In this document: in pieces, positions 1 to 12,375 of the stretch
Position numbering within the stretch: the stretch's first letter is position 1
Layout of the letters: every line of letters starts with the position of its first letter
DNA from: Hyparrhenia diplandra
Taxonomy: Eukaryota > Streptophyta > Magnoliopsida > Poales > Poaceae
NCBI GenBank assembly: GCA_015847255.1
Contig: JADLZK010006498.1
Span: forward strand, 1 to 64,000
Direction of reading: 5' to 3'
DNA: 64,000 nt
The notes under the pieces: model-generated
What the model was told of the DNA's origin: nothing
Databases searched by the model: none
Seen by the model: only the letters and a program-made list of their open reading frames with translations
Translations under genes and position numbers: made by a program

Positions 1-1700
1 TCTTTTGTGGGAAATTCACTCAAGAATGGTCGTCTGTAATCTCTTATTGATACTAGGTTCTTTTGGTTGCCTCGCTGAAGAGCAAGGCTACTCTATTTTT
101 AGTCTGTTTGTATAGTCATAAGTCTGGCTGAATATGAGTTTGACTGTCGTATGTTTTCTCTCTGTGGTTTTTGTTCTCTGTCTTTTTCAAATCTCTAAAC
201 AATGTACGGGATTCCCTCGGTTCCAAAAAGAGATTTATTATGTACTTTTAAATAATAATAATCGCTACCACATGTTTTGTGTGAAAGTTAAAACAAATTG
301 ATTTCTTGAAATGAGAATGATATATGAATAATCTAAAAACTGCGATTCTAGCTTTAAATGCATGTCAAATCATTTAGAAACTAACTGAACTTACATTGAT
401 ATTAACTATTTATGATTTTCTAAGAATTAAATTTACTTATTAAGTCGTCAACGTCAAGAGACGTATTTTGTGCCAATTGAAATATTTAAATTATAATATT
501 TATATAAACATAACGGAACTTATTAAAAATTGTCTACGAATAGACCCAACTAGATTGGTGTGCCGGACTTCACCGAGAATCGAAACTCCATACCCTAACT
601 CCCTCAAAGCAGGGTAACTTTCTCCAATGATGCCAGGTCCACGCACTTTACCCTCTCACGCAATACTGGCTGTTCTATCCTGCCTTGGAACCCCGGTCCC
701 TGCCTCGCACCGAGCGTATTTATAATCGCACACTCGTATTGCGTCCTCGTCATAGGTTTGGCCACTAGTAGTTTTTACGGGTAGTACTTTTACCACACCT
801 CCATCGTAAGCGTTTCATGTTGCTCTGGACTCCCCATCTCCTGTTTCTCATTAGTTCTGCACGTATGCAAGGTGAAAATGTATCTATATACCCCTAGACG
901 CGTACCACAAGTCGACTGTACAAAGGGTTTTGCCCCGTGCCTGTATTTCTGCGAACGCAGGGCTCAAGGTTGCCTCTTGTTGGAGTAGTACTTACCCTAA
1001 TTTATTGGTAAACATATACGCTGTACATGCATAGTACGTGTGAGTTTTTGAATACCCCTACCTGTATTGTATTCGACAGGAAGTACACACAGTCGGATAT
1101 AAAGGCAGCCAGCCTACATGTAGCGGTACCCCGTATTTATGACACGCGAGGCTTCAGTATAACAGCTTGGTGAGACGCCAAATGACGCTAGAAAAAATGA
1201 AGTGTTTCTGTGTGTAACATGTGCTGCAGCTGACAGGATGATGAACGGCTAGCTCAGCTTTTGAGGGCTGGGATTTTCTGTTTAAAAACAAAAATGATAA
1301 TGTGATCCTCTGAGCTTTTAAAAACAGATAGTATAAGCTAAAAATAAGGAAGCGAATAAACGAATCAAGGAAAAAGATGGGAGAAAAGATAGCAAGAGGA
1401 GAAGGAAAGAAATCAAAAATCAAAATGGTAACGGGTGTGAGGAGGAATTCGGGGATGAGTAGTGGGGCAGCATGACTGATTTCTGCCCCCTTTTAAAAAG
1501 CTCACCACTCTACACGAGACCCTCTCTCTTTAGTGTTTTTGAAATTGTGAGACCTTTATGTATTATTACTGGTCCTGCGATGGGCGTTGAGGAGGAGGAT
1601 GAGAGGTGTTGCTGGACGGGCATCTTGGCCAGCTAGGATGGCGAGGGATCGAAGTTTTCTCTGAAAGGGGAAAAGCAGGCTGAGGAGCCAGTGGGTGCAG
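1..1700. other. Intergenic, no gene recognised
   Basis: The first ~540 bases are AT-rich. From about 540 to 1140 the composition becomes more balanced. The only open frames are short (under 90 codons) and resemble no protein I know. I see no terminal repeats, tRNA or transposon protein motif. Confidence 0.5.
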
Positions 1701-1868
1701 TGCAGTCAAAGCTGGCATGGCATTGGCATTTTATCTCTCTCCCTCCCTGAATTCTGTATTCCCGATTTCTTTCCCACTCGATTTCAAACCCCGGAAAAGC
1801 TTATGAAAATGGAGCTGTACGCCGAGGGGCGATAGATTTGGGAGCCTGGTACTGGCTGGCCCCCGTCC

Positions 1869-1877
1869 ATATATATA
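1869..1877 (+). promoter_or_regulatory. Putative TATA box of the TPR/J-like gene
   Basis: An alternating AT run (atatatata) lies about 160 bases before the ATG at 2035. It is followed by a CT-rich stretch (about 1880-1975), typical of a plant 5' UTR. Position and composition fit a core promoter. No transcript evidence is available from sequence alone. Confidence 0.5.
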
Positions 1878-2034
1878 ACCTCCTCTCTCTTCTCGCCTTC
1901 TTCGCCTTCGATTGCCCTTCCGGCCTTCCAACCTCCTCTCTCCCCCTCCCTCACCTCCTCCCTCTCGTGTCCTCCCCCTGCTTTGGGATCGATTCAGGCT
2001 GCGCGTGGGTTGCGCCGATTGATGCGAGGGAGAC

Positions 2035-4483
2035 AATGGCGGTGTCCTCGGCCTTCTTCTGCTCCGAGAAGAAGAGGAAGTGCTGCTCCGCAACAGGAAG
2101 CTGTCAGTGCCCGTCCTCCCATGCTTTGAGTTGGGTCTTTCTCTTCCACCTGAATGTTTCTTGGTCTTCAAGAATTGCACGAATGCCAAGTTTGTCCTTT
2201 TGACTTCTGGCCCATGGGGAGGGCTGCTTCACCCTCCAAATGCTAGGAGGGCGAAGAACAGTTTGGACTCCTGATGCTCGCTGTGCGTGTCTCTTGTTTG
2301 TTTGCGTCCAACCACAGCTTGATTCCAGCGCATTCTGTCCCGGCCGCTTGCTTGTCCTGTTTTGGTTTTCGTTTCTTTTCGTTTGTTTTGTTTGTCCCCC
2401 AGAAAGAATGATCTCATCTCCAGGAATGGTCAATCCTGCTCTGTTTAAGAGGAAAGGATGGTGCTTTCGCTGCGGCAAATCTGATGTTCCCGTTCCGTTT
2501 TGGTCAGGTGATCGACAAGTACCTGCGGGAGGCAGGGAAGATTCTTGCGGCGGCGCCGGAGGGAATGGCAGCGGGGACGCGCGGTGGCGGCGCTTGGCCT
2601 GGTGGACGCGGCGCTGGACCTGTCGCCGCGGTGGAGGCCGCCCTGGAGCTGCGGGCGCGCGCGCTCCTCTCGCTGCGGCGCTACGGGGAGGGTCGCGGAG
2701 ATGCTCCGCGATTACATCCCCAGCTGTGGCAAGTCGTGCTCGGGGAGGACACCTCGTCGTCCTCGTCGGCGTCCCCTTTGTCCACGGGCTCCGGTGACCT
2801 CGGCACGATCTCCCGTGCCAAGCTCCTCTCGCCGACCGCCACCGCTCCGACGACGCGGAACCTGACGCTCGTCCTGTCCGCTCCTTCCGCTGCTTCGACA
2901 TCTCCGAGCTCAAGCGCCGGGTCCTCGCCGGCCTCTCCAGAACCCCAACACGGACACCCGGTGGAGGTACGAAACCTGCAGCATTGCACCAACTGCTGGT
3001 GTCTTGATTTGGCAGAAATTCACCGGCTCATTTCTTGATGGTTGATGCCATGCCATGTACTTGCTTGGTCCTCGGCCAAGCCAAGCTTGCTTCCACCTCG
3101 GCCTGATTGAGGGGACGCTATGGTGCTGCTCCCAGACCGGCCGCCGCCTCGCCTTCGGCGGCGTTCCGCCCTCTTGAGCGTGTGCTGGTCGGACGACAGC
3201 TTCTCGTCGTCCGCCGCCGCCGCTGCAGCACCCTCCATTCCGTCCGGCAAAGCATCAAGTCCGGTTCGGCGTTCATAATCCGGCGGTACGATGGAGTCGG
3301 AGGCCGTGTCCCAGCTCTGGCGCACGTGGCTCTCCTGCTCCGGCGCCGCGCAGCTGCCATGGCCGCGCTTGACGCGGAAGCCTCCTGCCGAGGCCGTGCG
3401 CCACTTCACCAAGATCCTCGAGGCACGCCGCGGCGTGCTGCCGCCACGCCATTTGCCGCCGCCGCCTGCCTCGTCGGCCGCGCCGCCGCCGCGTTCCAGG
3501 CCGGTGGCCGTCCTGCCGACGCCATCGCGGACTGCAACCGCGCTTGCTGGCTCTGGACCCTGCCTACATCCCGGCGATCCGTGCCCGCCGACCTCCTCCA
3601 GTCCGTGGGCGCGCTCGCCGACTGCCTCCGTGACGCTTGACCACCTCAAGCTCTTGTACGACGCCGCGCTCCGCGACGGCAAGCTTCGGAGTCCCCGGTG
3701 GCCGCCGTGGGGCGGCGTGCGGTACCGCAGATCGCCGGCGCGCACCGCAAACTGACGGCCCGCATCCAGGGTCTACGCAGCCGCGTCGCGCCGGCGAGGC
3801 GTGCAACATCGACTACTACCTGCTGCTGGGCGTGCGGCGCGGGTGCACGCGCTCGAGCTGGAGCGCGCGCACCTGCTGCTCTCCTGAAGCTCAAGCCTGA
3901 CCGCGCCGTGGTGTTCGGGGAACGCCTGGGCTCGTGGACGAGCACCGCGACCTCGAGGCGGTGCGAGACCAGGCGCGCATGTCCGCGTTGCTGCTGTACC
4001 GGATGCTCAGAAGGGGTACTCGTTCGTCATGTCTGCCGTTCTGGACGAGGAGGCCGCTCGAGGCAGAGGGCCAACGACGCCGCCGCGGCCGCTGCTGCTG
4101 CAGCCGCGGCTGCCGCGCTGGCGGCCAAGCGGAAGCCGCGAAGCAGGAACCACCGGCACCGCCACGGCCGGTGGTGGTGCCTGCGAAATCAAGGACACGG
4201 AGAGCGGCCGTCCAAAAGCCCCGCCGGGCCGCGCGCAGACAGTGAAGCCGAAGCCGAGGCAAGCCCAAGGCCGCGGCGACAGCGGCGACAGTGCCGATGC
4301 GAGCCAAGGCCAAGGCCGCGGCGACCACGGCAATAGTGCCGAAGCCGGCGGCGGCCGTGACGTCCACAACCCCTGTTTACCAGGGGTGTTCTGCTCTGAC
4401 ATGGCGGTGGTGGGAACCCTGCTGTCCGCGGCGGCGGCTTCGACCGGGCGCTCCCGGTGAAGTGCGAGGCGATGAGCTGCTGA
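2035..4483 (+). pseudogene. TPR/J-like protein gene, reading frame broken many times
   Basis: Three exons are recognisable: about 2035-2102, 2508-2966 and 3050-4483. Together they resemble a grass TPR protein with a J-like C-terminal segment, and no name is assigned. Frame-switching shows EKKRKC, then LRNRKL, then KYLREA; AALELRARALLSLRRY (TPR-like helices); EMLRDYIPSCGKSCSGEDTS; FRCFDISELKRRVLAGLS; EAVRHFTKILEARRGVLP; ADAIADCNRA; a J-like IDYYLLLGVRRGCTRSELER; YSFVMSAVLDEEA; an alanine run; and a basic Ala/Pro/Lys tail ending in EAMSC-stop. I count well over ten frame changes, many of them one base in short runs of G, C or A. No in-frame stop interrupts the conserved blocks. The second acceptor looks damaged (catgtac where caggtac is expected) and exon 3 carries small duplications. 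Such proteins are expected to be soluble co-chaperone-like scaffolds, but that is inferred. It may be a true pseudogene or a poorly base-called functional gene. Confidence 0.7.
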
Positions 4484-7400
4484 CGCTATCCATCGTGTCC
4501 AACACAACACATGACATGTGCGACGTGGCGTGCACCGAGACGGAGACAGGTGCGAACGAACGAGAGATCCAGCGAAGAGGTGGCGGGAAAGCGGTGATGG
4601 GTTTGAATTGTTTGGTCGTCAACTCGCTGTTGTACAGTTGGGGTGGGGTGGTGGGGAGGGATTGGTATTGGGGTGGGAGTGGACTGACGGCAATTGGCGA
4701 GAGAGGTGAAAAAAAATTGTTGAGGGGGGCGAGGGGGTGATTTCGGCTGCATCTTGATGAATGAGTTGTTACATTACAGTGCTTTTAGCTGTGGGCATCG
4801 TACTCGCCGTCGTTGCCTCGTGCTGCAGGTTTAGTTCGCGCTGAAACCCGATCCCGGTCCGGTCACTGGCTGCTGCTGTGTGGTAGTAGTATTACTACTG
4901 TACAGTCTTTCACTTGTTGGGATTGTTTCTTCCGCATTGCATAATCTAAAGATCAGAATCTGCACTCCGGGCCCCATGATCATACTGACCTCTCAACAGC
5001 CTCTACTGCCGTGCTATGTTAACATCATTTGATGATTGATCCGTGTCTTCCCTTCGCTTTGTTTCACCCATCTTTGCGTCCGCGTCCGGGGTCCTGGTAG
5101 CGTTCAGAACGGGGACGGAGGGCGCTCTTAAAGCTGCTCCGTAAATGATGCACACAGTGACCTCCGATCGGTTGTGACTCTGCCTCGGTCCCCTCACCCT
5201 GCAATACCCCTGCAAAATTTTGTGGCCTTGCGAGGTGGCTGTGCTTGCTCTGGATATACAGGGGGAGGGATCCGCTTGATCACGACGCGATGAGATCTAC
5301 CAGCGCGGTGGCAGATTACAGATGCCCTCGGCGCCTGTCGCTGCGGACGCTGCAAGCTTTTTGCAAAGCAAGCGAAAGCTATTTTCGGGTTTCACCGCGC
5401 CCCGGGCGTGGGCACAACTCCCTGGCACCGGAGTTTACAGCGTGTGCAAACTTTTCACTGCTCCGTGTCATGACTGAAAGCGAAGGGTGATGGCGGCCGG
5501 CCCTGCGGGCGCGCAATTCGCACCTCGTAGCAGCACACCACCGCAGCAGCGGGCGTCACGGAAATATCTACTCTACTCTACTCCACTCCTACTCTAGTCG
5601 CGCAGAGGTTCTGGCTAGCCGACTCGTGATCGTATCCGGTTAGGTGTTCACTTCCCATGCAAGGCAAAAGCAAATCCAAAAACGCCACAGTCTGGCCACA
5701 TCGAGTCTTTTACCCCATAAATGGATCACCAAACATAGGAATAACAAAAACTAATTGCACATTTGTTGAAAAGTCTTGGCGAATGTAATTTTTAAACAGT
5801 TAATGCATGTCGGCCAATAATTCTAAATACAAACGAACGTCTTCTGATGCATTCTAACCCAAATTATTTCGGGTTGCATGGCAACCTAACGCCAGGTTCA
5901 TTCATCGTTGTTTCGTTGCCATCAAAACCAAAAAGTCTACCCAAAAAGTGCTAGCATCCACAGTCGTATCAGTATATAACTAGCATGTATGGAGCATTAA
6001 AGTAATTAAGCAAGAAAATAACCAATTGCCTGATTGGGAAAAAGAGGGCATCGAATCTTGAAATTAATTAATCTATAATTCGACAACAATCATCGATACA
6101 AACGAACGCGTCTTTCTGGTGGCAACCCAAAATATATTGGGTTGCAAAATAAACATGCTTTCCCGATCCATCTACAGTACCTAGCTGCTGATGTTATGAC
6201 AGTTTTCAGATGTTATAACTGCATTTATTTTTAGGGCCGAGCGACTAAATATAAGGATTAAGGTCTTGTTTCAAGAACTAAAGTTTATGTGGTTAAGTCT
6301 AGTGTAACATCGACTGAGTAATTTTTCCTAAATAAAGACTAATAGGCACCTTTAGTTGCTGTTAATTTAGTTAAAAAACATTTTGCATTTGTTCGACCTA
6401 TGTGGATATAGAGCACTAAGAGTACAGTAGGTAAGTAAAATTCAGTGCATGGTATTCAAACCTGTCTAAACTAAAAGCTAAAACGCTGACATGATGCGTG
6501 CACTGGAGCAGCAGTGTCAACCAGTGATTGCATCAGGATTACGCGAGGCGCCATGGTGGCTCGGTGGCCGGTAGCGCCTTCGCCGTATCCGCTAGGCGAT
6601 TCGTTGTCGCGGAAGGCCCTTGCTGATTCGACGGGAAGGCCGTCGCCCGTCATGGTGGTAATGGTGACGCACGGCACGGGTTCCTGTTTCTGAACGGGCA
6701 CCGATGCATTCATTGTTTAATGCCAAGCTCTGAATTGCCATTGAGGAGGTGGAGGCGATAAGACTGACCCAAACTAACGGTTGCAATACGAGCGAGCTCG
6801 TCGATGAAACGGAGCTAAAACCGTAGCATGTGCGGGCCACGTGAGCTGATCCACGAGCAGGCGAGCGAGCGTCACCTCCGCTCGCTTCGGGAACAAACGT
6901 TTTGAATGATTAGGAGCAGCAGCGGCGTCGTGATTAACTTTTTACTATTAATCCATAATAGTCGGCCAGATTAACCCAGAAACTAATTTGGAGGGAGGAT
7001 CAGGATTAGGCTCCTTTGGGGCCAGCCGGCCAGGGAACGTGCTCGCTACTGCAGTGCTGTGGCCTGTGGCTGTGATCTATGGCTGGATCTCCTTCGCAGT
7101 TTATATGGCGATCAGATGGTCTGTGCCGACCAGACGCTACAGTACAACAGCATCATCAAGAGGCGTCCTGACCAGATGATGCATCGTGCAACGGATCAGT
7201 AGCGAACTAACAAAAAACACAGGACGACTAATCTGGTGTTTTGTTTGGCTCCGTTTGCGTGGTTTCGCGTTCGAATACGTACAGCTCTGAGGCACCGGCC
7301 ACGCTCGATCGGGATTAAACTATAAAAGCAAGCGCGGTCGATCCGCCGAAATCCAGCTTTCTGCTTTCCGGCACGGGTACGTGATCGCCCGATCGGATCA

Positions 7401-10104
7401 CGCACGGGCCACTTGCTGGGCTCACACCATCACGAAATGCTCCATTGCATTTGCCGGACCGTTACGCTAGCCGCGACGTGATCGCCATTCCGATCACCGA
7501 GCTCATTTTGATACAAGAAATATGTTTCTTTTAATTTGCTTACAAAGATCGACAAAGAAAAAATCACATGGCGGAGTACTATACCGGCAGCGCATGCACG
7601 CGGTCGCAGGCTACAGCTAGGGCAGAGGGCACGACGTGACGTGTCTATGCTACGCCTGCCCCTAGCTGGCGCAGCTCGCTCCGGCCGTGAGGGACGACGG
7701 CTGATGATTGCGTGATAATGGCATAAACAACCAGGGCAAATTAGCTGTCAGTCTGCAAATCGGCTGACACTAGTTTTGACCGTGGCGAGCAGCAAAATTT
7801 GAAAAGGAAAATAAAAAGCGCCGGACGGGTCAAGAAGAATTTGGTTTGGTACAGAAAGGCGCGTCGCGGATTTTGTTTGGTTCGAAAATGCCACGTCGAG
7901 GGCATATATATACGCCAGTTGGGCACGCACATCGGCACATGACATGAGCCGGCCAAAGGCCAGCAACCGCGTATGGTGAGGCACTGTGCCAAGTGCAGGG
8001 TGTGGGCTCCACGCCGTCGCAACCAACCGGCTACGGACCGAGAAGATGCAACGGCTTGCTCAGGTCACCTCATCGGCTCGTCGGGGATCAGACATGGCCA
8101 TCAATGGGCTTTTGTCTAGTAAACTACTCCTACAGCAAGAATGGCAGCCGCTAGCTAGATCTTGATGATCATCATCACGAACTGATCTGAAAGTCACGGC
8201 TGCAGGTGGTGGTAGATCGCCGCCGCAGCTTTTCAATCGACCATTTTGGTTAGGAAGGAGACTGTGGCAGCAAGTTGAGGCTCACATGCCCGTTGGCCGG
8301 GTTTCTGTGGCTGGCAGGAGCCAGTGCACTGGGCCGGCACCCTGCCGTGCACGACACACCGTGACAGATCCGCCGCCGGATCACGGGCCGGCCACTCACA
8401 GCAGCTAACCTCCCTCACTAGTCACTCCGTGGTGCCTTCTCACGATTTCCACATGGCCTTGCCGGGGGCCGGTTGGTGAATGGTCGATCGATCGGGCAGC
8501 GGCGGCGGGTGCAGTACTGAAATCTCGAGCTGCGGTACGTAGAGGCGTTATTCTGAATCGGGCAGAGGCGGCGTGCGTTCGTTGCCGTGGAACGAACGAA
8601 TCGAAGGTTTAATTCCTCTGCTACCCGGCAATGGCACGTTGTACTCGTACAGGAGTAGCCCGGTACTCCTAGTAGGTGAGTGGTGAGTGCTCCAACCATG
8701 CGTACCCCCTACGGCGCGTCCCTGTGACATCGGCGTTATTCACCAATCCATTTGCAGAGTAGAGGTCGGATCTCTTTGAGATTTGGATGCAGCTAGCTAG
8801 CTGCTAAGCAGTCCCTACTAACACATGGTGGGTATGGATTATCTATGGCGCGAGCAGATAGAACAGTACCTTGCGAGACTTCGTGAGTCGCGTCGCGTTC
8901 AGCGCAGATCGATCCGACTTCAGTGAAGGACGCGCGGGTGGTAGCGGGTTCGTTATGGGCATGGTCATAGTACTTGACAGGATTACTCGGAGCTGCGTCT
9001 CGCACTGTAAAACGAAACCAATAGTACGACCACGACTTGTACGAGATCGACCCCGATGGAAGCAACCGTTACCAACGGAAGCCGGTGCACGGCGTGGCCA
9101 AATTCGGCTCCACCAGCCGCGGCCTGCGCATCCAGCGTACAGTACGCGCGTCTACCTGATTCTACGGCCGGTCTCTGCTCGGTCTCACGGCGCCGGTACA
9201 CGTCCAGATCGACCCACCGGCCACCGCCACAGGCGGCGGCGGCAGTTCGACCGACGCGACGCGAGTTATCCATGGCGGGACCAGCAGGTAAAGCACTTGT
9301 CCGGCCACGATTGGCCGGGACTCATATTCACGATTGATTCGTTCATGCACGCAAAAGGGGTTTTACACTGACACCGTGCGTGGGTATCGCCATAGCCGGG
9401 AACGCCTTTTGCACCTCACTACTCTCCTCCGGCGAACAAGGCTGCACGCAGCGGCACTAGTTTACGACTCGCCACGTGTGGGGTTGGTGGTTTTCTTTGG
9501 GGCAGCAGCCAGCAGGCGCGCATGTCAACGACATGCACGCACGGGAAAGAGAGCAAAGAGACCCCGCTGGTTCGGTCTTCGCGTCAGCGCGTAGCTTTCC
9601 AGACCATCCCTTATTCCCGCTGTTCGAGGCACCAGCGCACCGCCGCCGGTCGGTCGGTGGCCGGGGACGGGGCGAGGGCGGGGGAGACATTCTGATTCTG
9701 GAGCGCCGCCCGCTACGATTGATTGATTACGTAGCCATGGAATCGGTGAAGTCATCGATCCGACCGCACCGCGCTTTGTCTTGATCGGTCGCACCACAAA
9801 CAAGGGGAGAAAGGCGCTATCATGGCGTGTTCGAAGTTGTTCTCATCGTCGATATACTGCTCCACTGACCTGCTCGCCGGCTCCTCCGTGTTTACGGCAG
9901 CTCATTTCTACTCAAACTGGACCGTGCAGAAGCGCTACGATGCCTGTGTATCGTCAAGGAGTATTTTTGTTGTCGTGAAGGAGTATTTTTGTTCGTGAGT
10001 ATGATTTTATACGAGACATAAACAATAGCACTACTTTTCTTTCTTTGAATGTCAACTTCTATAAGCTCATATACTTTAATTAACAACGTGCAAATTATAT
10101 ATAA
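4484..10104. other. Intergenic, no gene recognised
   Basis: About 5.6 kb with mixed AT-rich (5.7-6.5 kb) and GC-rich (8.2-9.8 kb) blocks. Open frames are short, overlap on both strands and show no domain. A TATA-like run near 7905-7912 is followed by no convincing ORF. The GC-rich part could include old gene remnants that I cannot identify. Confidence 0.45.
5567..5598. repeat. Imperfect CTACT microsatellite
   Basis: Consecutive CTACT / CCACT / CCTACT units run for about 30 bases in otherwise unique sequence. Confidence 0.7.
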
Positions 10105-12375
10105 CCTTTACAGCTTGAATTTTGGGATTATCTCTAATTCCAAAAGTACAAGTGGCTACTAAAATTCAACAGTATAGACCTATTTGTGTCTTTAATGTCA
10201 GCTTTAAAATTTTTACAAAAGTTGCCATTTAACGGACTAAATAATATAGCCAAGACCGTGGTGAGTTCTTCACAAACCGCCTTTATACGAATAATATCAT
10301 GGAAGTAGTAGTTATTCTACACGAAACTGTCCATGAGTTGCACACCAGGAAACGAAATGGGGTCATTTTTAAAATTAATTTTGAAAAGGCCAATGATAAA
10401 GTGAAATGGTCTTTCCTTCAAAACTCCGCGCATGAAAGGTTTTTCGCCAAAGTGGTGTAGATGGATTGAAGGAATGGTCACCGGGAAAGTGTGGCGATCA
10501 AAGTTAATGACGAACCGGTCCTTACTTCCAGACTAAGCGAGGGCTCCGGCAGTGAGAGATCCTATGTCGCCTATCTTATTTAACATTGTGGCTGATATGC
10601 TAGCTCTCCTTATTAATAGAATAAAGGCGGATGGTCAAATAAGAGGCGCAATCCTCGTCTATAGATGATGGCTTGTCAACTTTGCAATATGCGGATGAGA
10701 CCGTTGTCTTTCTTGATCATGACCCTCGAACAAGCAAAGAATCTAAAACTTTTGCTTTGTGCTTTCGAGCAATTATCGGGGCTAAGGATCAATTTCCACA
10801 AGAGCGAAATCTTCTGCTATGTTGAGGCTAAAGAGATGGAGGAGTTCTATACCAATCTCTTTGTTTGTAATGCGTGCGAATACCCTTTTAGATATCCAGG
10901 GATTCCAATGTACCATAGGAAAGTCCTTAATTTGAATGGAGACAAGTTGAAGAACGTTTTGAGAAAAACTCTCTTGTTAGAAAGCCAAGTACCTTTCGTA
11001 TGGGGGACGCCTTGTCCCGCTCAATTCGGTACTTAGCTAGCGTCTACCCATGTTTTATGATGTCTTTCTTTGAAATCCTTTAGGAGGTGCTAAAACACCT
11101 TGACCATTACAGATCAAGATTTTTCTAGCAATGATCATCTGAGAAACATAAGTATAGACTTGCCAAATGGGACATCTTGTGTTGCCCCAAGGACCAAGGA
11201 GGGCTTGGGATCCTAGATCTACATTTACAAAATAAATGCTTACTGGCTAAGTGGTTGGTGAAGTTGCTAAACACTAATGGCATGTGGCAAACTTTAGTAA
11301 CAAATAAATATCTAAAATCCAAGTTCCTCACCCAAGTACAAGTCAAAACCTTATGATTCGCATTTCTAGAGAGGTCTCATGCGTATCAAATATGAGGTAA
11401 TGGCCAATGGTTCCTTCAAAGTACTAGATGGGACCAAAACTCGGTTCTGGGATGACACTGGGTAGGAGTGGTGCCACTTAAATTTAAATATCCATCTCTT
11501 TATAATATTGTGCGTGATCCTCATGCATGCAACTGTGGTAAAGGTCATGGCATAAAGCCCCTCAATGTTTCTTTCGAGTAAGGGCTTTGGTGAATAATAA
11601 ACCGTTAGGGTAGCAAAATCTAGTAGCACAAAACTGCTCATGTTGATATGGTGGATGGTTCGATTCCTTTAAATGGAACCTAACTAAATCGGATTATATG
11701 TGTTCGATTTTTTTTTTTTTTTTGCATCTTATTGACACACCACCTCCGTTTCGACATAAGATGGTCTAAAAATTAAAGATTCCTCTAAAGATTAAGATTT
11801 TTCTTTGGTTTCTTCGTATGAGTTGTTCTAACTAAAGATAATCTTGCTAGTAAAATTGAAAGGTAGCCTCAAATGTTGTGCATTTGTAATAGGGAAGAGA
11901 CTATTCAACATCTCTTCCTTGATTGTCCTTATGCGAGGATGGTGTGGAGGATTATCTTCTTTTCCTACTTGGTTTTGACTCTTCCTAGATCAATAAGTCA
12001 TATGTTTGGGAATTGGCTTGCTAATCAACAGCAGTAAGATTAGGAAATTGACCTGGTTTGGGGTTGCCGTTGTATCTTTGGGCTATTTGTATTTGTCGAA
12101 ATGATATAATTTTTAGCAATGTCAAAGTAAATTCAATTTTATCGGTTATCTTGGTGTGAGCGTCATCGGGTAATGCGTTTCGGTGCGATTCGGATGATGA
12201 GCAGCCAAGAACACACTCTACGTCATGAGCAAAAATATTGAGATAATTGTTTGGAGATTTCTAATGGAGGGTGGAGGCACATTTATGGTTGTGCTCTTTT
12301 CGTTTGAAATTTTTGTAATAAAAAGGCGTATGCGCCGGGGCGTAGAGGTCGGATGCTATTCATCCTTTATCTAAA
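10105..12375 (+). mobile_element. Degenerate, 5'-truncated LINE (L1-type)
   Basis: Translating + frames gives successive blocks of a plant LINE reverse transcriptase. They are YRPICVFNVSFKIFTKV at ~10165-10215, the SSSQTAF segment near 10270, a FKINFEKANDKVKWSFL block near 10365-10420, DPMSPILFNIVADMLALLINR near 10555-10620, an LQYADETVVF block holding the catalytic YAD-type motif near 10680, and LSGLRINFHKSEIFCY near 10775. A zf-RVT-type segment (CNREETIQHLFLDCPYARMV) follows near 11885-11945. Stops and frame changes occur throughout (for example before the DPMSP block). The 5' ORF is absent, so this is a dead copy. The 3' end is taken near 12375, in a short A-rich tract after a run typical of LINE 3' UTRs. 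No clear target-site duplication was found. Confidence 0.8.

Noticed and set aside
541..1140. Possible organellar or satellite insert
   Set aside because: Composition differs from the neighbours, but no organellar gene, repeat period or boundary could be recognised.
1731..2189. 152-codon minus-strand frame opposite the TPR gene promoter and first exon
   Set aside because: Arg/Ser-rich shadow of the CT-rich leader and exon 1 on the other strand.
6230..6480. Possible hAT-like MITE (aaggtcttgtttcaagaac)
   Set aside because: The left end resembles a GGTCTTGTTT terminus, but no inverted right end or TSD was found.
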